Assembly (NCBI GenBank): GCA_947624855.1
Contig: CANQMC010000006.1
Location: 1 to 22,483, forward strand
Direction: 5' to 3'
Source of the DNA: an uncultured Bacilli bacterium
GTDB taxonomy: Bacteria; Bacillota_I; Bacilli_A; RF39; UBA660
DNA: 22,483 nucleotides
Both the position numbers and the translations under genes were made by a program. Positions 1 to 8,393 of the stretch are shown in pieces. The number at the start of each line of letters is the position of its first letter. Positions within the stretch are counted from its first letter, which is position 1. The notes beneath the pieces were generated by a model. It was not told where the DNA came from, did no database searches, and worked only from the letters and a program-made list of their open reading frames with translations.

Positions 1-56
1 TTTATTTTAATTCTTTTTATCTTTTTTGGTCAAATTAGACAAAAAATTATTTAATT

Positions 57-77
57 AAAAAGAACACTATGTGCTCT
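57..77 (-). terminator. Rho-independent terminator of rluB
   Basis: Read on the minus strand, AGAGCAC pairs with GTGTTCT across a 3-nt loop and is followed by a T run. The hairpin overlaps the rluB stop codon, so it most likely ends rluB transcription. Confidence 0.7.
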
Positions 78-789
78 ATTTTAAACTATAAAACTTTTTA
101 ACTTCTTTAATTGAAAGTTCACGATATTCACCACTTTTTAAATTACCAATATCTAAAAAAGCTATTTTTATTCGTGATAATCTAATTACCGGATGTTTAA
201 TTTTTTCAAATATTTTTTTTACAATATGATTGCGACCTTCATTAATAGTTATTTCAATTAAAGATGTTTGTTTTTCTTTATTTTTATCTTTTATTTTAAA
301 ATCTATGATATTTACTTGGCGATTATCAATTGTTATACCATTTTTAAGGCGAATGATATCTTCTTTGTTAAGTAATCCTTCAATTTTAGCAATATAAGTT
401 TTAGGAATATGATAGGAAGGATGCATAAGTAAATTGGCAAAATCACCATCGTTAGTTAAAATAACTAAACCCGTAGTGTCATAATCAAGTCTTCCGATGG
501 GATATATTCTTTTGTCTGTATCAATAAAATCTAAAACTGTTTTTCTTCCTTTATCATCACTAACACTAGTGATAACCCCTCTTGGTTTATTTAAAACATA
601 ATATACTTTGGATATATCTCTATTTATAGTGGCACCTTCTACTTCAATAATATCATTGCCATTTACTTTTATTCCTAGTTCTTTTACTATTTTTCCATTC
701 ACTCTTACTTTACCTTGAGTTATTAATTCTTCAGCTTTTCTTCGAGAAGTTATGCCACTTTGAGCAATTATTTTTTGTAATCTTTCCAT
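76..789 (-). CDS. rluB: RluB/RsuA-family rRNA pseudouridine synthase
   Basis: Isomerises a specific uridine of ribosomal RNA to pseudouridine; RluB-family enzymes act on the 23S rRNA peptidyl-transferase region. Residues 1-60 form an S4 RNA-binding domain (MERLQKIIAQSGITSRRKAE). The catalytic domain follows, with VLNKPRGVITS near 65-75 and the GRLDYDTTG motif whose catalytic Asp is residue 102. The length of 237 residues is normal for the family. It lies 1 nt downstream of the rhomboid gene on the same strand, so the two probably share a transcript that ends at the hairpin over the stop codon. The family is certain. RluB rather than another RsuA-type paralogue is inferred from length and motif form. 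Confidence 0.93.
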   Translation of the reverse strand: MERLQKIIAQSGITSRRKAEELITQGKVRVNGKIVKELGIKVNGNDIIEVEGATINRDISKVYYVLNKPRGVITSVSDDKGRKTVLDFIDTDKRIYPIGRLDYDTTGLVILTNDGDFANLLMHPSYHIPKTYIAKIEGLLNKEDIIRLKNGITIDNRQVNIIDFKIKDKNKEKQTSLIEITINEGRNHIVKKIFEKIKHPVIRLSRIKIAFLDIGNLKSGEYRELSIKEVKKFYSLK

Positions 790-790
790 A

Positions 791-1936
791 TTAATACCTA
801 AATAGCATATAGCTTAAGAAAGCCACTAGTAATATTAAAACTACTAAACCATTTATTCTTTCTATTTTTTTAGATTTTCCAGGTATTCCTAAAGCACAAG
901 TAATTAAATAACCACCAATTAGACCACCAATATGAGCAAAATTATCAATGCCTTTTAAAGTAAAGCCGATAATTAAGTTAATAATGATAATGGGAATAAC
1001 TTGACTTTTTAAAACAGAACCAAGATATAAACGATAATGATAACCAAAGTATAATAATGAGCCTAAAAGACCAAATATAGCACCACTGGCTCCAGCAGAA
1101 ATGCTATTATGAACAACTGCCGAAAGTAAAGATCCTAAAATTCCACTTCCTAAAAAAACTAGTAAATATTTAGTTCTTCCTAAAAAACCTTCAAGTTGTT
1201 TACCAATAATATATAAAGCATACATATTAACTAATAAATGTAAAATACCTATATGAAGGAATATAGAAGTAGCAAAACGCCAAATTTGACCTTCAAGAAT
1301 TAATGGTTTATAATTAGCACCAAACATTAATAAAGTATTGATGTCTTCACTACCATTACCTAAGATATACATTAAGATAAAAACAATAATACATATACCT
1401 ATTAAAATAGGAGTAATGATGGTTTTTTTAGGTTCAAAGACACGAGTAAATTCACGATTGTTTTCAATAGCTTTGGCATTTATATCATTTGTTACATTTA
1501 AAATTAAATCTAATCCTTCTTTATTTAAAAGTTTATTTTTAATATTAGGAAAAATAGCTAATAGATTTTTATCTTCTATTATTTCTTTTATATCTTTAAA
1601 TTTAATAGATGATATATTTTTAGGTTCATCATTTATTTCTACATTATCTCCAACATTAAGTAAAATATTTAGTGTATTAACATTTAAAGATAAAGTTTTT
1701 TTCTTAATTTGATTCATAACATTTTTAGTTTTGGTAATATCAAAATTAAATTGTTCTTTATTATGAATATAATTAGAATTAATCCTTATAATTCGATATG
1801 GTCCATCAACATTTTCAAGCCATATTTCATCTTTTGTTCCTCTTACCATGATAGGGCTATAATTTTCTTCAGTTATAAAGTAATGAACTAGAGCCATAAG
1901 TATTTCATCATTTCTATTTAAAATTGTAAAATTCAA
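791..1936 (-). CDS. Rhomboid-family intramembrane serine protease
   Basis: A membrane protease that cleaves substrates within the bilayer. A soluble N-terminal region of about 170 residues precedes six or seven hydrophobic segments, resembling the YqgP/GluP type. Catalytic features are visible: HLLVNM near 233, GASGAIFG with the nucleophile Ser284, and the partner His335 in AHIGG. I start the gene at the TTG at 1936, because GAGGTGAT lies just upstream (1941-1948) and a 381-residue protein results. An ATG at 2023 would add 29 residues but lies upstream of this Shine-Dalgarno site and would run under the divergent neighbour. Substrate unknown. Confidence 0.88.
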   Translation of the reverse strand: MNFTILNRNDEILMALVHYFITEENYSPIMVRGTKDEIWLENVDGPYRIIRINSNYIHNKEQFNFDITKTKNVMNQIKKKTLSLNVNTLNILLNVGDNVEINDEPKNISSIKFKDIKEIIEDKNLLAIFPNIKNKLLNKEGLDLILNVTNDINAKAIENNREFTRVFEPKKTIITPILIGICIIVFILMYILGNGSEDINTLLMFGANYKPLILEGQIWRFATSIFLHIGILHLLVNMYALYIIGKQLEGFLGRTKYLLVFLGSGILGSLLSAVVHNSISAGASGAIFGLLGSLLYFGYHYRLYLGSVLKSQVIPIIIINLIIGFTLKGIDNFAHIGGLIGGYLITCALGIPGKSKKIERINGLVVLILLVAFLSYMLFRY

Positions 1937-1958
1937 TTCTATCACCTCAAGTACTATT

Positions 1959-1987
1959 ATTTTAATACAAAACATATATTTAGTAAA
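1959..1987 (-). promoter_or_regulatory. Sigma-A-like promoter for the rhomboid-rluB unit
   Basis: On the minus strand TTTACT is followed by 17 nt and TAAAAT, placing the start of transcription just before the GAGGTGAT site of the rhomboid gene. This supports the 1936 start over the 2023 ATG. Confidence 0.45.
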
Positions 1988-1998
1988 GAGGTGTTTTG

Positions 1999-2313
1999 AT
2001 GAGTATTTTATTTTATTTGACATTTATTGTACTAATTTTTCTAATATCTTATTATTATGTCTATCAAAACTATCTTACTAAAAATAATTTATTTATAATA
2101 ATTTTAAATTTTTTATTTTTAGGAATATTACCTCTTTATTATTTTTATTTTAAAGATAATATTTATAGTTTAATTATTAGTTTTTTTCTTCTTTTAAGTG
2201 CTTTTTTTCTTAATTTAAATATTAAAAAGATTTATTATTATACTAAAATATTACCTTTGTTTTATTTTATTCTTACTATATTTTTATTTATATTGATATT
2301 TTTAAAAATTTAA
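1999..2313 (+). CDS. Small integral membrane protein, unknown function
   Basis: A 104-residue protein made almost entirely of about four hydrophobic helices separated by short charged or aromatic loops (YQNYLTKNN, YFKDN, NIKKIYYYTK). I recognise no family. ATG 1999 is chosen because AGAGGTG ends 5 nt upstream. It is transcribed divergently from the rhomboid gene and converges on rluD, with stop codons overlapping by 4 bp. The good ribosome-binding site and tight packing argue that it is real, although such AT-rich hydrophobic ORFs can be spurious. Confidence 0.6.
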   Translation: MSILFYLTFIVLIFLISYYYVYQNYLTKNNLFIIILNFLFLGILPLYYFYFKDNIYSLIISFFLLLSAFFLNLNIKKIYYYTKILPLFYFILTIFLFILIFLKI

Positions 2314-3200
2314 TCTTCTATTTCTTTTAAAAAATCTGAAAAATATTGGGGAAGTGGACATTCAAAAGCCATTTCTTTTTTGGTTATTGGATGAATAAAC
2401 TGCATTTTATAGGAATGTAAGAATTGACCAAATTCCGTAGCTTTATCTTTAGAATATACTGGATCATTATGAATTGGATAACCAATGTAAGCCATATGAA
2501 CACGAATTTGATGGGTTCTTCCTGTTTCTAAAATACAACTAACTAATGTGTATTTTGCATATCTTTTTAAAACTTTTAGATTAGTTACGGCATGCTTACT
2601 GTTAATATCGGTTACTGTCATTTTTTCACGATTATTAATATCTCGCCCGATTGGAGCATCAATGGTGGCACTGTTACTTTTAAAAACACCATTTAATAAA
2701 GCTAAATATTCTCTTTTTATACGTTTATTTTTAAAATCATCAGCTAAAATTTCATGAGCTTTATTAGTTTTAGCAATTAAGATAAGACCACTGGTATCTT
2801 TATCTATACGATGGACTATACCAGGACGAAAATCGCCACCTAAATCACTTAAATTTTTAGTGTAATACATAAGACCATTAACTAAAGTGTTTTGATGATT
2901 GCCACTTCCAGGGTGAACTACTAAGCCACTTGGTTTATTTATAACCATGATATATTGATCTTCATAAACTATATCTAAAGGCATTTTTGTAGGTATTATA
3001 TCTATATCATTTTTAATTTCATCTTCTTTTATTAATATTTTATCTTGTAAAGCTATTTTATAACTAGCTTTTACTTTTTTTTCATTTACTAAAATTAAAG
3101 CTTGATCTATTAGTTTTTGAATAAATTCACGGGAATAATCAGTATGATCACTTAAATATTTATCAATTCTAATTCCTTCTTCTTCACTTATTATTATCAT
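2310..3200 (-). CDS. rluD: RluD-family 23S rRNA pseudouridine synthase
   Basis: Converts uridines in rRNA to pseudouridine. An N-terminal S4 domain (residues about 10-60) is followed by the catalytic domain, with INKPSGLVVHPG near 87-98 and the RluA-family motif HRIDKDTSG, in which Asp133 is the catalytic residue. GRTHQIRVHM in the C-terminal half is also diagnostic. At 296 residues it is of usual size. Its start lies inside the 3' end of lspA (17-bp overlap). The lspA-rluD (ylyB) pairing is standard in Bacillota and suggests translational coupling. Assignment to RluD/YlyB rests on this pairing and on the S4 domain. Confidence 0.94.
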   Translation of the reverse strand: MIIISEEEGIRIDKYLSDHTDYSREFIQKLIDQALILVNEKKVKASYKIALQDKILIKEDEIKNDIDIIPTKMPLDIVYEDQYIMVINKPSGLVVHPGSGNHQNTLVNGLMYYTKNLSDLGGDFRPGIVHRIDKDTSGLILIAKTNKAHEILADDFKNKRIKREYLALLNGVFKSNSATIDAPIGRDINNREKMTVTDINSKHAVTNLKVLKRYAKYTLVSCILETGRTHQIRVHMAYIGYPIHNDPVYSKDKATEFGQFLHSYKMQFIHPITKKEMAFECPLPQYFSDFLKEIED

Positions 3201-3654
3201 GTTTTTTATCTTCTCCTTTTATAATTCCTATAATTAATAGAATAACTCCGATAACAATGGCACAATCGGCAATATTAAAAATGGGATAATCATAACTAAA
3301 AATTTTAAAATCTAAATAATCTCTAACATAACCAAGAAACATTCGATCAGCTAAATTGGATAATATTCCTCCATATAAACAAGCAAATGCTATATTATTT
3401 CGTAAATTATTTTTAAAACTAAACATAAATTTAATTAATAAAATTAAAGCTATTATTGAAAAAATAATAAATAAATAACTTTGATTTTCTAAAAGATTCC
3501 AAGCTCCTCCAGTGTTATGAACAACAGTTATATAAAAAAAGTTTTTGATAACGACAACACTTTCATTTAATTTAAAATATATTTCTGTGAGGCTTTTAAT
3601 TATTTGATCAAATATTAAAATAAAGATTGCTATGATATAAGTCTTTTTATTCAA
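3184..3654 (-). CDS. lspA: Lipoprotein signal peptidase (signal peptidase II)
   Basis: A membrane aspartic protease that removes the signal peptide of diacylglyceryl-modified prolipoproteins. It has four hydrophobic helices. The family motifs are the early Asp in IFDQIIK, NTGGAWN, NLADR with one catalytic Asp, and FNIADCAI with the second. I prefer the TTG at 3654 (156 residues) because AGGTGGTGAT sits at the right distance and the resulting N-terminus matches the short family N-terminus. The GTG at 3666 (160 residues) is the alternative, but it lies within that ribosome-binding site. The gene follows ymxH and overlaps rluD. Identity is secure; the start is less so. Confidence 0.92.
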   Translation of the reverse strand: MNKKTYIIAIFILIFDQIIKSLTEIYFKLNESVVVIKNFFYITVVHNTGGAWNLLENQSYLFIIFSIIALILLIKFMFSFKNNLRNNIAFACLYGGILSNLADRMFLGYVRDYLDFKIFSYDYPIFNIADCAIVIGVILLIIGIIKGEDKKHDNNK

Positions 3655-3684
3655 TTTTATCACCACCTACATTATAACATATTT

Positions 3685-3909
3685 TTATAAATCTACCAAG
3701 ATAACATCTTCTCCTATTTTAGTAATCTGAGAAAATTTGACATTTATTTCTGGTTCATTTTTAAAAAAACGACGAAAAAAATGTTTATTCATAACTAAAA
3801 AATAGATAATATTACCTTCACTGTTTAATTCAGCATCAACAATAACTCCTAAATGTTTACCATCATTAACGTTTACTACCATTTTTAATTGTAAATCACT
3901 TAAACGCAT
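3685..3909 (-). CDS. ymxH: YlmC/YmxH-family PRC-barrel sporulation-associated protein
   Basis: A 74-residue PRC-barrel protein starting MRLSDLQLKMVVNVNDGKHLG and ending ITKIGEDVILVDL, the conserved ends of the YlmC/YmxH family found in spore-forming Bacillota. Biochemical function is not known. A GGGTGG ribosome-binding site precedes the ATG. A possible promoter (TTACTA, 18 nt, TATAAT on the minus strand at 3926-3955) lies between it and the sigG terminator. It is followed closely by lspA and rluD and probably heads that operon. Linkage to sigG, here immediately upstream, is common in clostridial and bacillar genomes. Confidence 0.85.
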   Translation of the reverse strand: MRLSDLQLKMVVNVNDGKHLGVIVDAELNSEGNIIYFLVMNKHFFRRFFKNEPEINVKFSQITKIGEDVILVDL

Positions 3910-3941
3910 TATACCACCCTTTTAAATTATAGTCTTAAATT

Positions 3942-3966
3942 AAAAAAAATAGTAATATTACTATTT
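3942..3966 (-). terminator. Rho-independent terminator after sigG
   Basis: A perfect 20-bp palindrome at 3947-3966 overlaps the sigG stop codon and is followed, on the minus strand, by an uninterrupted T run. It separates sigG from ymxH. Confidence 0.8.
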
Positions 3967-4737
3967 AATCATTCTTTTTAAACTTAAAATGGCATTTTTT
4001 TCAATTCGAGATACTTGAGCTTGAGAAATATTTAAAGATTCGGCTATTTCCATTTGGGTTTTTCCAACAATATATCTTTCAATTAAAATTTCTCTTTCTC
4101 TTTCTTTAATTTTTTCTAGTCCTTTTCGAAGAGATATAAGCATATCTTTATCATTGTTTAATTCTTTTTTATCCGCAATTTGATCTTGTAAATAAATGGT
4201 ATCCCCACCGTCATTATATATTGGTTCAAAAATACTCATGGGTTCTTTTAAACTATCTAAAGCATAGGCTATTTTATATTCGGGAACTTCTAATTCTTTA
4301 GCTATTTCAGCATTAGTTGGTTCTTTGCCATATTTATTAAAATATTTTTCTTTATAATTAATAATACTATAAGCTAAATCTTTGATACTTCTACTTACTC
4401 TAATGCTGGTATTATCTCTTATATATCTTTTTATTTCTCCAAGAATTAAAGGAACAGCATAGGTTGATAATTTTAAATTATAGGATAAATCAAAATTATC
4501 GATAGCTTTAATTAAGCCTATTACTCCTACTTGAAATAAATCATCCATGTTGTAATTTCCTTTATTAAAGCCTCTTAATATACTTAAAACTAATTTTAAA
4601 TTGCCATTTATTAGTTCTTCTTTGGCTTTAAGATCACCTGCTTGATATCTTTTAAATAAAGAGGTCATTTCACTTGAAGTTAAAACTTTTAAATCATTAG
4701 TATTAATGCCTGTTATGTCAACTTTATATCTAGCCAT
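3961..4737 (-). CDS. sigG: RNA polymerase sporulation-specific sigma-G factor
   Basis: The late forespore sigma factor, directing spore-protective and germination genes after engulfment. It has 258 residues against 260 in Bacillus subtilis and aligns over its whole length. Recognisable stretches are the N-terminal ARYKVDITGINT, region 2 with LFQVGVIGLIKAIDNFDLS, STYAVPLILGEIKRYIRDN and IRVSRSIKDLAY, the FEPIYNDGGD segment that separates SigG/SigF from other sigmas, and region 4 with GKTQMEIAESLNISQAQVSR. An AGAAAGGAG site precedes the ATG. Unlike in Bacillus subtilis, spoIIGA and sigE are not adjacent; priA is upstream. The FEPIYNDGGD form and the N-terminus favour SigG over SigF. Confidence 0.95.
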   Translation of the reverse strand: MARYKVDITGINTNDLKVLTSSEMTSLFKRYQAGDLKAKEELINGNLKLVLSILRGFNKGNYNMDDLFQVGVIGLIKAIDNFDLSYNLKLSTYAVPLILGEIKRYIRDNTSIRVSRSIKDLAYSIINYKEKYFNKYGKEPTNAEIAKELEVPEYKIAYALDSLKEPMSIFEPIYNDGGDTIYLQDQIADKKELNNDKDMLISLRKGLEKIKEREREILIERYIVGKTQMEIAESLNISQAQVSRIEKNAILSLKRMIK

Positions 4738-4789
4738 TTAAAACTCCTTTCTACTTTATTAGTGCGTAAAAAGAAGCTTTTTTATTCAT

Positions 4790-6964
4790 TTAAAGGGGAT
4801 TTAAATCAATTTCTAATAAAATATCTTTATTAGGAGCATATATTTCTTCTAATTCTTTTAAAGTATTTTTAAGTTTATTATCAAAACGATATTTGATAGT
4901 AATATTAAAATAATAAATATTTTTAATTTTAAAATTAAGGGCAGTTGATGGGCCTAAAATAATACTTGATTTATCTAAATTATTTTCTAAATAGTTTTTG
5001 ATTTTATTAGCATTTAAACTAGCTTTTTCATATTCTTTACTTCCTATTTTAAGATCTATTAAAAAGTAATAAGGAGGATATTTTAATCTTTTTCTTATTT
5101 GCATTTCTTTTTTATAAAAAGTATCATAATCATGATTTATTAAACATTTTAAAGTTTCATTATCAGGATTAAATGTTTGAATAATAACTGTTCCTTTTTT
5201 AGAACCTCGACCAGCTCGACCTGCAGTTTGAGAAAGTAGCGCAAAGGTTTTTTCATTACTTCTATAATCAGGTATATTTAAAGTCATATCAGCATTAATA
5301 ATTCCTACTAAAGTACAATCAGGAAAATTAAGACCTTTACTAACCATTTGGGTGCCTATTAAAATATTATATTTTTTATTTTGAAAATCTTCAATTATTT
5401 TTTCATGCATTCCTTTATTAGTAGTTGTATCAGCATCCATGCGAACTATTTTAGCTTGAGGATATTTTTCTTTTATAATATCTTCTAATTTTTCTGTTCC
5501 CATACCCATATAATTTAAACCTTTTTCTTTACAACTAGGACATATATCATCTTTTATTTTAGTATAACCACAATAATGGCAACGAAGATGATTAGAACTT
5601 TTATGATATATTAAGGAAACTTCACAATAGGGACATTTATAGGTAAATCCACAGTTACTACACGTTATAATAGTGGAAAATCCCCTTCTATTAAGTAATA
5701 AAATAACTTGTTCTTCATTTATTAAACAATTTTTAATTCTATTATCTAATTCTTCACTAATAATAAAATTTCTTTTGGCTATTTCTTCAGTCATATCAAC
5801 TATTTTACATTCTGGCATTTTTTCGTTATTTGCTCGATTTTTTAAAGTAAGTAAAGTATATAAGCCTTTACTAGCTCGAGCCATAGTATCTAATGAAGGA
5901 GTTGCACTTCCTAATACTAAAGGACAATTATGATAAGAACAACGTTTACTAGCTACGGCAGCAGCTTGATATTTTGGGTTATTTTCTTGTTTATAAGTTT
6001 CACTGTGCTCTTCATCAATAATTATAATACCTATATTTTCTAAAGGTGCAAATATAGCACTTCTAGTACCTATTACAATATGGACATCTTTATTTAATAT
6101 TTTTAGATATTCATCATATTTTTCGCCTTTGGAAAGCCCACTGTGGAGGATAGCTACATCACTTCCAAAATAACTATAAAAGATATTAATAATTTGACTA
6201 GTTAAACTAATCTCGGGTACTAATAATATAGCTGTCTTACCATTATTTACAACTTCTTTAATAAGATTTATATATACTAAAGTTTTACCACTCCCTGTTA
6301 CACCATATAATAAAAAAGTAATATTTTGATTTAAAGAATCTTTAATAGAATTAAATACATGTAATTGTTCAGAATTTAATATTTTTTTATCTTCTTTTAT
6401 TTCTTTAGCTTTAATTCGATATTGTTTTTCATTAATTATTTTAATTAATCCTAATTTTTCTAATTCTCTAGTACTAGCAGAATCTAATTCTTTTTTATTT
6501 ATTTTAAATTCTGTTAATAATCTTTCTAAAATTAAAACTTTTTTACCACGATGAGTATCTATATATTCATATATTTCTTTTTCAGGTTTGTTTAATGTAA
6601 CATATTTTAAATATTTATTATAGTTACTTTTTTGATCTTTTATTTTAAGGGCACTAGGTAACATTGTTTGATAAGCTGTTATTAAATTACATAATGTTGT
6701 TTCTTTTAAATATTTACCTAATTCTAATAATTCTTCATTTAATATTAAGAATTCATCTTCAATGCGACATATTTCTTTTAATTCATAATTTCCTTCATAA
6801 CTATTAGTTATATTTAAGACAATTCCATGAACTAATCTTTGATTAAAAGGCACTAAAACTTTCATTCCAATTTTTAAAGTGTTTTTTAAATGTTCTGGAA
6901 CTTTATAAGTAAATGCTTTATCTAAAGTCTTTACCGGATATTCAATTATACAATATGCATACAT
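4790..6964 (-). CDS. priA: Primosomal protein N', replication restart helicase PriA
   Basis: A 3'-to-5' helicase that recognises stalled or D-loop forks and reloads the replicative helicase, encoded in this window by dnaB. The N-terminal DNA-binding domain (1-190) includes GMKVLVPFNQR. The DEAH-type helicase core follows, with Walker A GVTGSGKT at 221-228 and DEEH at 317-320. Eight cysteines that bind two zinc ions lie at 435, 438, 444, 447, 462, 465, 475 and 478. RAGRGSKKG in the second RecA lobe is also typical. At 724 residues it is shorter than the roughly 800 of Bacillus, but no domain is missing. GGAGGG precedes the ATG. Confidence 0.96.
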   Translation of the reverse strand: MYAYCIIEYPVKTLDKAFTYKVPEHLKNTLKIGMKVLVPFNQRLVHGIVLNITNSYEGNYELKEICRIEDEFLILNEELLELGKYLKETTLCNLITAYQTMLPSALKIKDQKSNYNKYLKYVTLNKPEKEIYEYIDTHRGKKVLILERLLTEFKINKKELDSASTRELEKLGLIKIINEKQYRIKAKEIKEDKKILNSEQLHVFNSIKDSLNQNITFLLYGVTGSGKTLVYINLIKEVVNNGKTAILLVPEISLTSQIINIFYSYFGSDVAILHSGLSKGEKYDEYLKILNKDVHIVIGTRSAIFAPLENIGIIIIDEEHSETYKQENNPKYQAAAVASKRCSYHNCPLVLGSATPSLDTMARASKGLYTLLTLKNRANNEKMPECKIVDMTEEIAKRNFIISEELDNRIKNCLINEEQVILLLNRRGFSTIITCSNCGFTYKCPYCEVSLIYHKSSNHLRCHYCGYTKIKDDICPSCKEKGLNYMGMGTEKLEDIIKEKYPQAKIVRMDADTTTNKGMHEKIIEDFQNKKYNILIGTQMVSKGLNFPDCTLVGIINADMTLNIPDYRSNEKTFALLSQTAGRAGRGSKKGTVIIQTFNPDNETLKCLINHDYDTFYKKEMQIRKRLKYPPYYFLIDLKIGSKEYEKASLNANKIKNYLENNLDKSSIILGPSTALNFKIKNIYYFNITIKYRFDNKLKNTLKELEEIYAPNKDILLEIDLNPL

Positions 6965-6985
6965 TTAGAGCCCTCCTATCTATAT

Positions 6986-7013
6986 AATATATCATTTTAT
7001 AATTGTTTGTCAA
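6986..7013 (-). promoter_or_regulatory. Sigma-A promoter of priA
   Basis: On the minus strand a consensus -35 TTGACA is followed by 16 nt and TATATT, about 20 nt before the GGAGGG site of priA. It lies immediately downstream of the YitT terminator, so priA appears to start its own transcript. Confidence 0.6.
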
Positions 7014-7015
7014 AT

Positions 7016-7040
7016 AAAAAATTCTTTAATATAAAGAATT
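7016..7040 (-). terminator. Rho-independent terminator of the YitT-family gene
   Basis: AATTCTTT and AAAGAATT form an 8-bp stem with a 5-nt loop and are followed by T residues on the minus strand. The hairpin overlaps the stop codon. Confidence 0.7.
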
Positions 7041-7934
7041 TAAAACACTAGAACTAAATGAATTGGTAGTTCCGCCATGAGTATCATAGCAGTCATTAAT
7101 GATAAAGAATGCTTTTTTATCGATGGCTAAAATTATTTCTTTAAACATATAGTAATTTTTTGTTGGAACAACACACATTAAGACATCTTGTTTTTTCTTT
7201 GAATATCCTCCTTTAGCTGACATAACTGTAACTCCTAAGTGTAATTCATTTACAATTAAATTCATAACTTTTTCTTGTTTATTGGTATAAATAATAAATA
7301 ATTTACTACTAGATATACCTATTAAGATTCGATCAACTAAAATACTTGAAATATATAAAATTATGATAGCATATATAACACGATTAAATCCTAAGACAAT
7401 ACCACCAAATAAAATAATTATTATATTACAAATAAATGAAGCTTTACCTTCAGGCATATGTAAATATTTAACTAAGATAAGCATGATTATATCCGAGCCA
7501 CCGGTGTTATAGCCCATTTTATAAATAAGGCCACAAGCTAAGCCATATAAAATACTACTAAATAAAATGGTAGTAATAAAATCTTCAAAAGCAAAATAAT
7601 TTATTAATAAATCACTTAATGGTTCAGTAAAAGTAATCATTATTGGATATAAAAGACTACCTACGATTGCAGCTTTGGTTTTACCAAGACCAAAAACAGC
7701 AAAACTTAAGATTAAAAGTAAAAAAGTAACAATATAAATAAACATTTGATCATTCCATCCCAATAATTTATTAAAAATTATGGCAAGACCACTTACACCC
7801 CCGATAACTAAATCATTACGGGCTAAAAAAAGATTATAGTTTAATGCTAAAAGAAAGATTCCTATTATCATAAAACATAAATTCTTAATTTTATTTTTAT
7901 CTAATATTTTGTTAATTAATTTTGTAATATCCAT
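7026..7934 (-). CDS. YitT-family membrane protein (DUF161 and DUF2179)
   Basis: A 302-residue protein with five or six predicted transmembrane helices in residues 15-205 (two DUF161-like repeats with NDLVIGGVSGLAII and GYNTGGSDIIMLIL) and a cytoplasmic C-terminal DUF2179-type domain of about 80 residues containing GVTVMSAKGGYSKKKQDVLMCVV. This is the architecture of Bacillus YitT, YpjC and YvjA paralogues, whose function is unknown. It is monocistronic, with its own consensus promoter and terminator. Its promoter region is shared divergently with gerQ, but nothing else links it to sporulation. Confidence 0.9.
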   Translation of the reverse strand: MDITKLINKILDKNKIKNLCFMIIGIFLLALNYNLFLARNDLVIGGVSGLAIIFNKLLGWNDQMFIYIVTFLLLILSFAVFGLGKTKAAIVGSLLYPIMITFTEPLSDLLINYFAFEDFITTILFSSILYGLACGLIYKMGYNTGGSDIIMLILVKYLHMPEGKASFICNIIIILFGGIVLGFNRVIYAIIILYISSILVDRILIGISSSKLFIIYTNKQEKVMNLIVNELHLGVTVMSAKGGYSKKKQDVLMCVVPTKNYYMFKEIILAIDKKAFFIINDCYDTHGGTTNSFSSSVLNSLY

Positions 7935-7956
7935 ATTTATCCTACTTTCTAATTAA

Positions 7957-7985
7957 ATAATAATTTTATTTTTTTTATTTGTCAA
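7957..7985 (-). promoter_or_regulatory. Sigma-A promoter of the YitT-family gene
   Basis: On the minus strand TTGACA, 17 nt, TATTAT. The -35 box abuts the proposed -35 of the divergent gerQ promoter at base 7985, so the two polymerases could compete for the site. Confidence 0.65.
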
Positions 7986-8013
7986 CATAAAACACTAAAC
8001 TTTTTCATATATT
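7985..8013 (+). promoter_or_regulatory. Sigma-E-like promoter of gerQ
   Basis: ACATAAA, 14 nt, CATATATT resembles the mother-cell sigma-E consensus (KMATATT, N14, CATACANT) with the correct spacing. gerQ is a sigma-E gene in Bacillus subtilis. The -10 box is good and the -35 partial. Confidence 0.5.
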
Positions 8014-8029
8014 TTTACGAGGTGATAAC

Positions 8030-8383
8030 ATGAATGGTAATTTTTTTAGTAATCCAACATTCCCTAACAATAATACAATAGAAAGCCCTCCAGGAAATAT
8101 TAATTTTTCTAATACGAGTTTACCAATGGAACAAAGTTTTATTGAAAATATTTTACGGCTTAATAAAGGTAAAAAGGTAAAAGCTTATTTTTCTTATCCT
8201 GATTCAACGGAATGGCGAGATAAAATATATGATGGAATTGTGGAAGAAGCAGGTCGTGATCATTTAATTATGAGTGATCCAAAAACTGGTAATTGGTTTT
8301 TACTACGAATGATTTATTTAGATTATGTAGAATTTGAAGAAAGAATCAATTATAATCATGATTATTCTGAAAAAACGTTTTAA
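8030..8383 (+). CDS. gerQ: Spore coat protein GerQ (YwdL family)
   Basis: A coat protein required in Bacillus subtilis for normal germination and for localising the cortex-lytic enzyme CwlJ. It is made in the mother cell and cross-linked by transglutaminase Tgl. The conserved core spans residues 33-105: EQSFIENILRLNKGKK, AGRDHLIMSDPKTGNW and MIYLDYVEFEE. An Asn- and Pro-rich N-terminus of about 30 residues precedes it. The protein has 117 residues, shorter than the 181 in Bacillus subtilis because of the N-terminus. GAGGTGAT precedes ATG 8030. No lysine occurs before residue 46, although Bacillus cross-linking uses N-terminal lysines. No cwlJ is in the window. Confidence 0.92.
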   Translation: MNGNFFSNPTFPNNNTIESPPGNINFSNTSLPMEQSFIENILRLNKGKKVKAYFSYPDSTEWRDKIYDGIVEEAGRDHLIMSDPKTGNWFLLRMIYLDYVEFEERINYNHDYSEKTF

Positions 8384-8393
8384 GCGTTTTTTT
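8369..8393. terminator. Bidirectional terminator between gerQ and the MBL hydrolase
   Basis: AAAAAACG and CGTTTTTT form an 8-bp stem around a 7-nt loop, flanked by an A run on one side and a T run on the other. It can therefore end the convergent transcripts from both sides. Confidence 0.75.

Noticed and set aside
1338..1712. Plus-strand ORF of 124 codons inside the rhomboid gene, and similar antisense ORFs at 2548-2757, 5673-5933 and 13831-14193
   Set aside because: They lie opposite genes with clear family motifs, have no convincing start signals and show compositions expected from antisense reading.
4738..4800. A sigma-F/sigma-G promoter for sigG (TGAATA and CACTAATA on the minus strand)
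   Set aside because: The spacing is about 18 nt instead of 15 and the -10 fits poorly, so I do not list it as a feature.
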